This document shows, piece by piece, positions 25,712 to 36,887 of a stretch of 43,700 bases of DNA; the stretch's first letter is position 1, and each line of letters begins with the position of its first letter. Under the pieces are notes generated by a model that was not told where the DNA came from, searched no databases, and was given only the letters and a program-made list of their open reading frames with translations. A program made the position numbers and the translations under genes. Source of the DNA: Smittium mucronatum (lineage: Eukaryota; Kickxellomycota; Harpellomycetes; Harpellales; Legeriomycetaceae); contig LSSL01001949.1 of the NCBI GenBank assembly GCA_001953115.1, positions 3,569 to 47,268 on the forward strand, in the 5' to 3' direction.

Positions 25712-25969
25712 AAGAACCTCTCATATCTTCCTCACTTAATATTCTACTTAGCCTATTTCTATGTCATCTTTAAGCAATCATACTTCTATTAAATGAATAT
25801 GATGTATTCAGTTTTTGTTTTAAAATTCCATTCAATCACAAATATTTCTAATGGACATTTTTTATATCTTTGATTTACATTGAAATGCGTTTGAAAAACG
25901 CAACTCTATTCATCTTCGATATTGAAAGGGTACCATTTTTTGGTTCTATAGAAGTTTGCAATCCTTACC
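25712..25969. other. Non-coding stretch
   Basis: No gene recognised; it includes the start of a 66-codon ORF (25870-26070) that runs across a MITE end and is therefore not credible. Confidence 0.5.
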
Positions 25970-26007
25970 TTCGAAGCCATTTTTGCCCAACCGGTTTTGA
26001 AAGGGTT
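25970..26007. mobile_element. piggyBac-type MITE right-end fragment, copy H
   Basis: AAGCCATTTTTG followed by GGTTTTGAAAGGGTTT matches the right end of copy C (AGCCATTTTTTG...CCTGAAAGGGTTTT). No clear left end was found. Confidence 0.4.
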
Positions 26008-27480
26008 TGTGAGAGTTTTGAATCCAAATTCAATTTACACATTAACACGTCTTTAAATACAAAGCGATAACCAATAGAAAATATAATTATGTAATTCCTT
26101 TTTTTAAAAAAATCAATTAGTAAAATAAAAATACTAACAATTTAACTCCTTTTCTTCTGATTGCCCCACAAATTCTTTTTGGCTATATTGGAATGAAATT
26201 TATTTGAAAATAATCAGAATAGTCAATAAATTGCAAAAGATTTCCAAGCATGATAGTTTACTAAATTGGATATTGGCCATAAATTATAACATAATTAGTC
26301 TAAAGATGGTGAAAGAGATAAACAAATGAAACCGCAAAATATATAAAACGTGAATAAAACAATTTTTATATTGAATTTTTCTTTATAGGAGAAACTAGTG
26401 AAATTAAATATTAGTAAATTTTATACCAATGAAATTTAGATAATTTCATAAGAAATGCTGGTCTCAAAAACTCCATCTAAACTATTATAGTTTTTCAAGG
26501 GGACTCTTAAAAGGGAAGCTATTGCACTATAGAGTTTCAATTGCAATCGTGACTGGTTATATTCAAAAAAAAATATTGCGGAATTTTTAAGAAGGATAAC
26601 TTATAATTTGAATCTAGGAAAAATTTAATACCCGATTATTATTTTTGAATTTTTCAAAGCAAGTGGAACAAAAATAGCATCCAATTTCTGCTCAATAAAA
26701 AAACAGTATATTTAAAATCGGATTTACAATTGGGCTTGCTTAAAGTGTAATAGGAAAAAGCTGAATTCCACGAATTTGAAGCAGTATCTAGTAGGTATGC
26801 AGTTGGTGGGCCGATACAGGATTCTATTGACTTGAACTTTTTTTTCATGACTATTTTTTTAGTTATATTAGTCACATAGCAATCCTTTCGCAAGGAAATC
26901 TGAATTATATAAAAATGCTGATTACACGAATAGAAATACAATATGTTTAGATTCCGTCAACTGTTAACCTTTATTAGGCACAAAAATTCGTTTATAGTTT
27001 TAATTGCTATAATCAGCAAAATAAATTCGATCAAATAAGAAGAATATCAATAAACTGTAAAAAATCATAATTAATCATCGATTACAAATTTTCGCTGCAA
27101 GCAAAGTATATAACTTATTGCAGCTTCATCTCCAAAAGATTTGATAATACTTGATATGCTTAGGTTCGGAAAACTATTCAAAGATAGTAAGTTTTTGTCT
27201 TCACTGCAAAAATGAAGATGGTACATTTTTATACAGAAAGTCCAACTTTTAATATTTTTCAACCAAAACTATATATCTAAAAAACAGAAGTTTAGCAAGC
27301 TCAACCCTTTCAGGGCTGATAACAAAAAAAATACGTTAAGCCTTTGGCTAATACAGAAATCTAATTCATTGTTCATGTTAGATATTTATTTTTTAACCCT
27401 TTTTGAGTTAAAAATGCATTATACTCATTTTTTCTAAAACTAATTTTTTTTACTCAATAAAAAAAGAACTTGATACAATA
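26008..27480. other. Gene-poor interval
   Basis: No recognised gene. Two degraded sequences resembling the CCCTTTC MITE ends occur near 27302 (CCCTTTCAGGGCTGAT) and 27396 (TTAACCCTTTTTGAG). Minus-strand ORFs of 95 and 63 codons (26654-26941, 27071-27262) have no known motif. Confidence 0.45.
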
Positions 27481-27645
27481 CAGAGGCACCCCGCTTAAGT
27501 GCGCATTTTAGCGGGGTACTACTTTAATCCAATAATTTTTATATAATCGAGTTTATTAAATTTTACCAGAGAGTATTGAATATCAAAAATCCCACTTGCA
27601 TTATTGGAACTTATTTGGGGTGCGCACTTAAGCGGGGTGTTACTG
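27481..27645. mobile_element. pogo/Fot1-type MITE with TA target duplication
   Basis: The left end is TA-CAGAGGCACCCCGCTTAAG and the right end is CTTAAGCGGGGTGTTACTG-TA. The inverted ends share CACCCCGCTTAAGTGCGCA over about 20 bp, start with CAG and are flanked by TA, as known for pogo/Fot1 members of the Tc1-mariner superfamily. Inside the left end a second block (AGCGGGGT) lets the terminus fold on itself. The length is 165 bp, with no transposase. Confidence 0.85.
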
Positions 27646-28235
27646 TAGTAGATTTTTTTAGAAAAAATTACTTCTATTGGTCCAAGATTGGGTGCAGTTT
27701 CTATTCATCTATCCATAAAAGGATAATATATGCAATTCTGGCTCCATCCAGAGTTAGATCATTTTATTGTTGGTATTTTAATTCACAATAGATTTTAAAA
27801 TATAATTAAGGAAATAATATATCAGTATTTTAAATTAACTGTTCGACGAAGGCAAAAACAAATACCATTTTAGTTCTGGAAGCTAAAAGCTGCTTATTCT
27901 TAACTTGGCTGACATTACGAACTAATATAGATTCAATTAATCTTTTTGTGACTCTAAAAGAAATGGTTTTTTTTGTGGCGTAATAATTTGAAGTTAACTG
28001 CATACCAAGACTTCAATTTGCAAATGAATATTTCAGACCACTTTTATAATTATTGAACTATGTAAATTAAGGTTTACAAAGTATAATTATTAATAGCTAT
28101 AAAATAAAATAAGACTGATAAGAAAAATGGCGTGATTTCATTTATTGGCTGATAATTGATATGGATTAGAATAATATTCTATAGAGGAGGTTTGCATGAA
28201 GCTATGAAAAAGATTTTCTCAAGCATTGAATAGAC
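27646..28235. other. Non-coding stretch
   Basis: Nothing recognised beyond the tail of a spurious ORF that runs out of the pogo-type MITE. Confidence 0.5.
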
Positions 28236-28262
28236 TTAACCCTTTCAAGGATCAAATTCCTT
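28236..28262. mobile_element. piggyBac-type MITE left end, copy E (degraded)
   Basis: TTAA-CCCTTTCAAGGATCAAAT matches the family left end. The right end was not identified. Confidence 0.4.
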
Positions 28263-28784
28263 AAAAGATCAAATTGATTTCGAAGATAATTTACTTTAAC
28301 ATGCCACTTTTTGGAAAAAAAATTGCATATTTTCTCGGCTAAAGTTATCAAGATAGAACTCTATTAAACAATCTTTTTTAAAAATGGTTGCTAATTGCTC
28401 GATTTTATTGAGTAAATAGTGGATCTTTTTGGACATGAAGTTTCTTTTTTTCTACCAAAGCTGTAAAATTGTAACTATATCTATTAATAATGATCTAAAT
28501 TTTTTGATCTATGGCCTAATGCAGCTTGCTAAAAAAGAACATTTCTTCATTAATCACTTAAATTGCTTGATATTGCCATATAATCTCAAAAAAAAATACA
28601 TAACCATTTGTAATGCTAAACACCCATTCGTTTATTTGAATTTTAGTATAAAAACTCATAAAAAATTTTGAAACAAATTTTGACTTTATGAAGTTTTTAG
28701 TTTCCGATGCACTTGCCATTTTTCTTATGTTAACACTTATAAGGCTTAAAATTTTATTAATTAAAATGTATAAGTTTTTATCTC

Positions 28785-28891
28785 TGCTGTTTGGGGCGAG
28801 ATGAGCCGCTTCGTTTCTCTTGGCTCTACAATCTACTACAGGGGTCTCTTAGCCCCTCCCTTGATTTTATCTTAGGATCTTTTTTTTTTTT
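28785..28891 (+). ncRNA. GC-rich, hairpin-forming segment ending in T12 (candidate Pol III transcript or SINE relic)
   Basis: This is a ~75-bp island of high G+C in AT-rich DNA. GAGCC/GGCTC and GGGG/CCCC stems can form, with GGGGC (28793) and GCCCC (28852) closing the whole. A run of twelve T follows (28880-28891), as in a Pol III terminator. No tRNA, snRNA or SRP signature was recognised and no clear internal promoter is seen, so a transposon relic is equally possible. Confidence 0.3.
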
Positions 28892-29194
28892 GTATTTTAT
28901 TGAAAGATATTCTCTTCAACTTGGATATTGAAAACTATATCATAGCAAACGAAAACAATGCAGCATACTATAGCATAACCTCCATATCATTGATTGTATC
29001 AGGGCTAGACCAATAATTTATGGTAAAACTTATGAATGCGTATAAAACCCCACAATTGCTGGCCAGTACTTTAAGATTGGAACCAGGGGAAGCTAATAAT
29101 TAAATTGTTAGGCCATTTGTTGCTACCCTTTCATATATTATATGACAAAAAAGATGCTCCTTTTCACTACATATGGCCATAAATATTGGGGGTT

Positions 29195-29365
29195 CTTTTA
29201 TCGAGTAGAAAGTTTCATATTAAACTTTTACTAATTTTCTGATTTGCAAATATGGCGTAAAATTAAAATATAATGTTATTGGGCTATCTGTGTTTGAAGC
29301 TGTAAAACATATTTCTATTGATAAAGTGTTGAAATGTTATTAGAGCTAGTGTTTTTTTTATTTTT
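29195..29365. repeat. Dispersed repeat, paired with 25310-25480
   Basis: See the shared blocks listed for the partner copy. The foldback element at 29378 begins just beyond its right edge. Confidence 0.6.
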
Positions 29366-29377
29366 ACAGGGGTTTTG

Positions 29378-30274
29378 ATTGTTAGGCGACAATTTTCATT
29401 TTTAGAGACACATTATTAAATTATTGAAGATATGTTTTTTCATTTTTGGAGGCATAATACTACAGAATTGGAGATATTTATTTTTATAGTTACAGATATT
29501 TTCCCACTTTACGGAGAATAATTACTACTTGATTTGGATTATTCACCAAAATTATTTTTATAAAAGATTTTCTGTTGTGTATGGTTTCACCAAGAAAAAA
29601 TCCATTCAATATATCATCAGAGAATTGAAAAAAGCAAAATTTAATGGCATAGAGAATCAAAAAATATGATCGTACTTAATTAAGATGATCTTTCATTTTT
29701 TTTAATAATTTCAAAAATATGCCTATATAAATTTTTCTCAATATAACTACTAATATGATAACTAATAATAGAACTTTATTCATAAAGTAATTATTATTTT
29801 ATTAGTCATTTCATTTTAATTGCATGATAATTTTTGCTATGAGCGTATCGACAGCTTAAATACCAATCCATCAAGTAGCATAGCTATTTTATGAGACCGA
29901 TGATATAAGTGAATGATCTGAATTACAATTAAATTCTATATAAATAATTGTGGTGAATAACTAAATCAAGTAGTAATTATTCTCCGCAAAGTGGGAAAGC
30001 TTCTGCAACTATGAAAATAAATATCTCCAAAACTATAATATTATGTCTCCAAAAATGGAAAAAAATATCCTCAATAATGTAATATATGTCTCTAAAAATG
30101 AAAAAACACATTTCCAAAAATAAAATAATATTCCATATGAATGAAAAAACATATCCCCAATAATGTAATAATGTGTCTCTAAAAACGAAATAATGTGTTT
30201 TTAAGAATGAAAAAAAATATCCTTAATTTTGTAATAATATGTCTCTAAAAATGAAAATTGTCGTTTCTAACAAT
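29378..30274. mobile_element. Foldback element with tandem repeats in its arms, ~900 bp
   Basis: The left arm 29378-29547 and the right arm 29952-30274 are inverted copies: outer ends share GACAATTTTCATTTTTAGAG, inner ends share AAATCAAGTAGTAATTATTC in opposite orientation. The arms contain repeats of roughly 40 bp (ATGTCTCTAAAAATGAAAAA then CATATCC.CAATAATGTAAT); the right arm carries several more units than the left and is about 150 bp longer. Unequal tandem repeats in long inverted arms are the known hallmark of Foldback/Galileo-type elements. The 404-bp loop has no ORF of note, and a target duplication was not identified. Confidence 0.8.
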
Positions 30275-30459
30275 GAAAATCCATGTATTAACCTGGTGAG
30301 AATTAAATATTATTGTAGCCAGTGTTTTATAATAGTAAAAAGAAGTATGTTCCTGGAAGGAATCTCCCATTTTTTATGCAGAATTTATATTCATTCGTTT
30401 TATGAAACTTTTCTTGTTATCTAATGTAAATAAAAGAGTAAATTGTAAAATTATACAGA

Positions 30460-30650
30460 TTCAACTCTTTCGTCTCGAGTTAGTGCAAAGTATTCTGATT
30501 TTACTGAATTTTCGACAAATTTATTTATCAATCTCAAATTTTTGACCAATAGTGCGTCGATATATCAAAGTGGAAACCAAAGCGATATAAATATTGGCCT
30601 TGAAAATGGTACGAAATAACCCACCAGGGACAATGAGTTAAAAGTATTTG
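30460..30650. mobile_element. MITE copy, same family as 15364-15540
   Basis: The left end CAACTCTTTCGTCTCGAG and the right end AGGGACAATGAGTTAAAA are imperfect inverted repeats in a TTAA-like context, which points to a piggyBac-type MITE related to the CCCTTTC family. A 69-codon minus-strand ORF (30534-30743) runs across its end and is not credible. Confidence 0.55.
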
Positions 30651-30847
30651 CAACAATAAACAAATTTTGATTTGATCTGACCCTCTGGCGAATGGAAATG
30701 ATTTGTTTTTTTGTGACAAAATGTATGGTTGATATTTAAACATTTATAAACCCAGATTATTCTAAGCTTTAATTGGAGCCTGTAATATCAAATTACTAAA
30801 ATAATTTTATGCCCTTGAATTTGAGTAATAAAAGAAAGTGGGGGGAA

Positions 30848-31895
30848 TAATTAATAGCTGATATATTACATGGTGATAATATGCCGATATTAGGTATCAA
30901 AGATGCCATTAAAGATGTATTTTTATAATAAAGTTATTTTTAAATGTATTTTCTACATAAAACAGTCATGGCTATACCAGGGGAATCTATGAGAAGAACA
31001 GGGTATGCTGAAGTTAAAAAGTGATGCTATAAAGTAAAATCAATGATTTTATAAATTTGATGGAACAAAACAAACAAAATTTAATACCAGATCGGATTAT
31101 ATTGATTCAATGGATAATTTTCGAAAATAAGAACAGGATTAAACATTTCTATCCCTTTTTCAATATTTTTGGAACCTTTCTTGAGACTCCGGATTTGTAT
31201 TCCATATTTTGAGATTTAGACATTTAAAGCGAATAAAACTTATAAAACAATAAAATATAAGTGAAAACAGTATTTATAAAAATTTTAATAATTTTAATAA
31301 TTGAAAAAATACTTGTGAGATTATTAGATTTTTTCTAAGAATATACATTTCCATATCTCAATCAAAATTTATACTCAGATTTTATCCATAAAGTAGTTTG
31401 CAAAACCTCTTTGGCTTTACGATTAGTATAAATTTGTAGTACCTATTGGAACTAATGAAATAAAAATGAACTTAGAAAACATTTTATCTTTTTTTATAAA
31501 TAATAAAGATAATTAATAAATCAGTAAAATTTCCAGGGACAAAGTGTAAGACTAGATATTTTTTTATTTTAAATATCTATGTAGTTCATTTAAATGTTTT
31601 TAGTTAATATCTAATGCGTAGCAGCTATGCTTAAAAATACCATTTTCCAATAAACCCAAATATATTTTACTTCAATCGTTAAAAGATTTTTTTTTAATGT
31701 GATTAGTTAATAAAATTAATAACAACTTATCTGTATGGGTACTCTTAATTTGAGTTATTTAAGCCGATGAACGTTTAATTAGAATCTAAAACTTTGAATT
31801 ATTATTATTGAATTATAAAAATATAGTTTTAATGACATCTGTGATACCTTATAGTGACAAATTTTAACAATGCAATATATCAGCTATTAATTATA
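30848..31895. mobile_element. Degraded long-inverted-repeat element related to 1-1285
   Basis: 30848-30945 and 31800-31895 are imperfect inverted copies: ATAATTAATAGCTGATATAT on the left is the reverse complement of ATATATCAGCTATTAATTAT on the right, and GGTATCAAAGATGCCATTAA is matched by GGTATCACAGATGTCATTAA in reverse. The interior start ATTAGGTATCAAAGAT and the later GTTAAAAAG...TAAAATC block match the element at 1-1285. No coding sequence; outer limits are uncertain. Confidence 0.6.
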
Positions 31896-32250
31896 TTGTC
31901 AGGACTATTGGTATACTAATAATTGACATAATGGACATTTCGTATAATTTGACTAATAAGTAAAAAATAACAAGATTTAACTTTTTTCGTGCATAATTTT
32001 AAAAAATATCCAAATTTCATTTGCCAACACACTCTTAGTTATGTAAATGATAAATAGAAAAAGTAGACGAAATGGTAGTGTTAGTACATAATGGCACCGT
32101 GTGGCATTTTAATTGTCGCCCATTAGAAAAAACAAGGACTTATCTGGGGTATTTTCCCAAATATTCAATTGCATTTGCAGATCACGAATACAGGCGTGGC
32201 TAATTATTTCTGGCATCTTTTTTTTAAAAATGTAGTTAGTGGAACAGTAA
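31815..32250. repeat. Dispersed repeat, better-preserved partner of 3160-3560
   Basis: It aligns with the AT-decayed copy upstream and overlaps the right arm of the element at 30848-31895. A 62-codon minus-strand ORF (32109-32297, ...PEIISHACIRDLQMQLNIWE...) lies partly within it and continues upstream of its first ATG for some 17 open codons. It could be a relic of a transposon protein, but no family was recognised. Confidence 0.5.
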
Positions 32251-32870
32251 CTTCGAACTCCATTAATAAAAATTGTAAAGAAGCTCTTACGTATCATATC
32301 AAGAACATTTGGGGGTTTTAGCTTGTAAACGCAAAAGATGTATTGCTAGACTAATAATAACCGTCGATAGGCCATTTTCTGGTACAGAGCTTATACGCCA
32401 ATTGGAATGCTTAAACATCCTGCAGACATGATCTGCCTATTAACATAAGCTTTGTAATTATCCAATTGCCATAGTTTTTTGCATTAGAAAAAAAAAGCAA
32501 AAAATTTAGGTATCTGATAAGCCATAATGAATTTTTTTTCGAATTACCAATTGCGAAAAATTACCTAATATTGGCAATGTCTCAAAAAGGTCAGATGCAA
32601 CTAGTTGGAATTTCAAATCGGTGCTGAACTGATTATAATCATTGCACTGCAAATATTTTCTCTTTTTTAGTAAATTTTCCTCAGATTCATGAAATTTCGA
32701 ATTTTCTAATAAACGAAAGCCATTAATTACTAATTCCGGCTACTGGCCAACCAAAATATGCCACTCAATCATGATATTAAAACTATCAAAAAATGCATAA
32801 CTATTTATTGCCTCAAATCTAAAAATATTCTGAGTTTATTAATTGGCTAATCGAATATTTTATTTGTTTA

Positions 32871-33041
32871 TTAACCCTTTCCAGGTCCAAATTTAAGCCT
32901 CGCTCCTATTTGCTCAAAATAACCCTTTAAATTGGCCTAGCTTCTTGATTTAGCCAATGGTATACAAATAATATTAGTCTAATAAAAACAATGAGAAAAA
33001 AGTAGAGCCATTTTTTGTACCATTGCCCCTGAAAGGGTTTT
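32871..33041. mobile_element. piggyBac-type MITE, copy C
   Basis: It begins TTAA-CCCTTTCCAGGTCC and ends TTGCCCCTGAAAGGG followed by TTTT (one TTAA lost). The 163-bp body aligns closely with copy A at 17294-17456. Confidence 0.8.
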
Positions 33042-33139
33042 GTATAAAATAATGTATTGAAAACTAAAAAGTTGTTGAAAGATTATTCCGAATGCTTGAG
33101 ATAATTTTACTAGAATAATCGAACTCAGCTCTTTTATTA

Positions 33140-33170
33140 TTTTTTTTTTGAATCACGGAATTTTGTTATT
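33140..33170 (-). mobile_element. SINE 3'-end fragment
   Basis: On the minus strand ACAAAATTCCGTGATTC is followed by A10, matching the 3' end and A-tail of the SINE-like element at 15926 (AAAATTCCGTGATAC-A9). Similarity beyond the last ~17 bp is weak, so this may be another family mobilised by the same LINE machinery, or a strongly truncated copy. Confidence 0.45.
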
Positions 33171-36100
33171 TATGTTAAGCTCTTTTTCCGCACATCTCAA
33201 GCGTAATCTGGCAATTTAGAAGAAAATAACTAAGATTATTAAAAACCAACAATGTAAAACACAATAATAATAGCCTATTTCAGCTATATTTACACACGGA
33301 AAAAAAATTTTAAAGTAAAATATGCTAATATTTCTTCAAAATGCATCTATTATTAGTGAAAATTATAATATAGATTCGATCTTCTACGAAGTGGGGGAGG
33401 TATTGTGCCACGGAGCCTTATATAATTTTAAAACCATTTATAATTTGCTGAAAAAGAACAAGGATTTTTAAATTTTACTCGGAGGATAGTAATATCTTTT
33501 CAATAATAAGCCCTCTATTCATCGGCCAATTTCGTAAATAAGAGAAACATAAATTAAAATTGAACCGAAAAGATATGCCTCGGTTTTTTTCTAATCCTTT
33601 AAGCGATCAAATTTACTTATGAAATAGCTAAATATATCATTGACTAGTTTATGTAGTAATCGTTGAGCTAAAAGTTGAAAGCTGAAATCCAACACTCTAT
33701 AAATAGGCTTCTGGATTTTATAACCAAAATCCTTTGTAAAAATTTACAAAAAACTGCTTTCTTGTTTATGTAATAATAACCCTTGCATCCCTAATCTTTT
33801 TAATATAAAATATTTGATGTTTCTGTATAAACTAAATCTAAAACGTACTCTTTTAGAGCCCTAATACTTTTATTCAAACCATTAGCTCCATATTTTGAAA
33901 GATATTGAGAATTATGGAATATTTACTATTATGGGAATATATTTAACAAGTTAAAATCACACATTTGCTTTCATATTTCAAAATTAGTTGTGCCAACAAA
34001 ATTACTCGAAATGCGCAAATTGTTCTTGATTTGAAACTCTACGATTTTTTCTATAAGAATATGATTGATATATTTCTCTAAATCTTAAAACCAGAACCTT
34101 AAGAATATATATTTAAAAAAGTATCCACTTTAATATTCAGTGAGGGTTTTGAATTTTTATCCGATTACTTGTACTAAAAATAAACTAGTTAATGAGGAAA
34201 ATGGTTATCGATCTTTTAGGAATAAAAAAGGTAAATTTAACTATGAATTTACTTTTTTTTTATTTCTGATTTTTTGATGTAGTTTTTTGAATTTCAGAAA
34301 AAATAAACATTTTTTTTTCTTTTCTTAGCAAATCTTACCGAAAATTAACACATACATTTCAAGACATTTTATCATGATTTTTATACACATTTGCAAGTAG
34401 GTATTTTAACAAGGACTTTATTCTATTTTTCTTTAGAATTTATTATGGAGACACACAAGAAATATTGAAAACAAAAAGGTTTTGTTAATTATTCATAAGA
34501 GTATCGTTTTTTTATCCTTTTGAAGAAATTCACTAGTAAGAATCGTATCATTTGTTTTTAAATATCTATGTATCGATAATTTTTAGCTGTAAATGTTGAG
34601 TTAATTAATAAATGGATAAGCCCCCACTTTAACTTTGGTAATTATACTCTTTATACACAAGAAAATAAACCAATCTCTATATTTCAAGAGTTGGATAAAT
34701 CTTGATAGAAAATTTGGAGATATTCTTTTTAAAAACAGATGATATTAACTTTATTTTAAGCCAAATTAAATTATTCCAGGATATATTATAGTGCTTTTAA
34801 AAATTCAAAATAAGGAATTTGAATTTCCAGTAATTGCAATTATGGTTTAAATACATGTAGGATTTTAAAACACTTTTATCAAATATTAAGCTTTATAAGT
34901 TTATTATTAAAAAACAGTATTTTATCCAAAAAAATTACGGTTAATTGGTTTATTGTTATTATTTATTAAATAATAAAATAAAAATTTAACGGAACTTTCA
35001 ACCCCCATAAATTTTGTACTCTAAAATGGTTATGAAAAAATCTTTATTATTTTATATAAATTTTAGAAATATATACCATTATTAAAAAGTTTGATGAGGC
35101 AATATTATAAGGAATTATTTCTTTGTTTGGAAATTTCTTTGGTGATAAATTCACTAAATGTGAGTGTTTCAACAGAAAAGGTTTAAAGGGGCTTTTTAAT
35201 ATTTTCGATTCTTGCAAGCTATATATAATGATTAACGAAAATGGGATAGTTTTGTGGGTACAGAGTACTAAATATTTTTTAGAAAATACTACCGTTGAAG
35301 TTCTTTTATCTATATTATAAATATAATATTAACTTTCATTAATATATATTACAGTCATATTTGCATACGGATAAAGATAATCTGATTTCACTGTATAAAT
35401 TAGTTGATATAAAATGTGGTTAGGCTTTTGAACGATAAAATAATTCTCGGCGCTTTATTTTTGTTTTATTATAAAATTTATTTTTTGGATACAATATAGA
35501 AGAATGAAAAAAGTGTGAAAACATCCTATAATAAAAATTCAGTAGTCATTTAATGTTGTTATTATTATATCCATAGCCGAATATAGTGCATAATTCTCCC
35601 CGTCTCTCTCAAATCAATAATTATTTGTGAATACTGGGTGTATTCAGAGTATCATTAGTTTCTTTATTAAGATTTATCAAATAGTTTGGATGAAGATCTG
35701 TAATTTTCGATAAGATTGGTAACCCAAATGATATAAAACGAAAACAATACCGCAATCATTTTTTTATGGCAAGCCTTCAATACTGTAAAAAAAGAGACAA
35801 AACTCAGATATATAGATTGGGTGAGGGATTTGACATCCATTTGTGCGATCTTTACAACTTTTAAAGATTTTATTGTAGTAAAATGTATCAATAGCGCCCC
35901 AAATAAGATATAATTACCCAAATATGTATCTTTTTGTGTTCTATCCAAATGTGTTTGAAAGAAATTATATTTCCATAAAGACTTACAATTTTACTTTTTT
36001 TAAAAAAAAATCTCAATAAAAGCCGCGCATATATTAGTCCAAAATGTGTCTTTCAGATTTATCTATCTTTTTCTTAAGCCTCCCCATAAAACCTTTGAAG

Positions 36101-36600
36101 CAAAATTATCTTTTTTTTTTTTTTTTGTTTAAAATCGAATTTATTCAACTAAATAAATCTGACTAGATTTTACTGAATCAAATATCGAAAAAAACGATTT
36201 ACAAGAAAAAAGATTTTTTTTAAAATAAAAAAAACCGGACTCGCTAAGATCTAAAGCTTGCGAATAAAAAGGTTGCAAAAGAAAAGTGACCTGTAGACCA
36301 AATAAAGTCGCTATTTTACATTAAATACATATCAATTTGGTTTGTGATGTTAGATAAATTCATTTATCGAATAAAAACAAAAATTGCGCCAAACAGAACA
36401 ATTTAAAATATCTCTTGAGCATAAAGATGGAAATGTTGAATGGTGTTAATAGATAGAACTAAATAATTCCAAACTGGTTTCATACAGAGTAGCAAAAACG
36501 CGGGCCCTTTAGAAAGTTGTTTGAACAATTACATAGTGAAATGGGGTATTATAGTTTTGCAGAAACTCAATGTTGGATCTAGCTGATCTTTAGAGGTTTT
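33171..36600. other. Gene-poor interval upstream of the ATPase gene
   Basis: About 3.4 kb without a recognised gene. The longest ORF, 93 codons on the minus strand (35667-35948), is hydrophobic and starts without ATG. A degraded CCTTTAAGCGATCAAATTT near 33596 resembles the left end of the CCCTTTC MITE family. Confidence 0.5.
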
Positions 36601-36628
36601 CAATGCTGACACCTCCATGCAAAGATAA

Positions 36629-36676
36629 GGGTGTGGATGAGGGCTGGGTGTGGGGATAGATGGTGGGGGGGATGGG
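36629..36676 (+). promoter_or_regulatory. G-quadruplex-type G-tract cluster upstream of the ATPase gene
   Basis: G runs of 3, 3, 3, 4, 7 and 3 (36629-31, 36641-43, 36646-48, 36652-55, 36665-71, 36674-76) follow one another within 48 nt; most loops are short but two are 9 nt. Such a tract is improbable in surrounding DNA of about 25% G+C. It lies about 490 nt upstream of the start codon. A function is not established. Confidence 0.5.
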
Positions 36677-36880
36677 AGTGGAGAATGGAGGGGTGTATAG
36701 ATGGAATAAGAAGTGGCGCTATATTTTTATATGGGTGAATGGCCAATATACCGGAAGGTGGCTTAAAGGCTATTTGGTAAATATGAGCGGCCATCAATAT
36801 TAATTAGAGGATTATTTCCAGGAGGATTAAAGAAAGTTCCAAACTCTTATTGAAAATTTTTATTGCTGCGGCCATATTAT

Positions 36881-36887
36881 CCAATCA
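36881..36887 (+). promoter_or_regulatory. CCAAT box
   Basis: CCAATCA, 280 nt upstream of the ATPase start codon, fits the binding site of the fungal HAP/NF-Y complex. One short motif in AT-rich DNA is weak evidence. Confidence 0.35.

Noticed and set aside
27576..27791. 71-codon ORF on the plus strand
   Set aside because: It runs through the right end of the pogo-type MITE, so its openness comes from transposon sequence.
35667..35948. 93-codon hydrophobic minus-strand frame as a membrane protein
   Set aside because: No ATG at its head, no recognised motif, and a frame of this length is expected by chance a few times in 30 kb of such composition.
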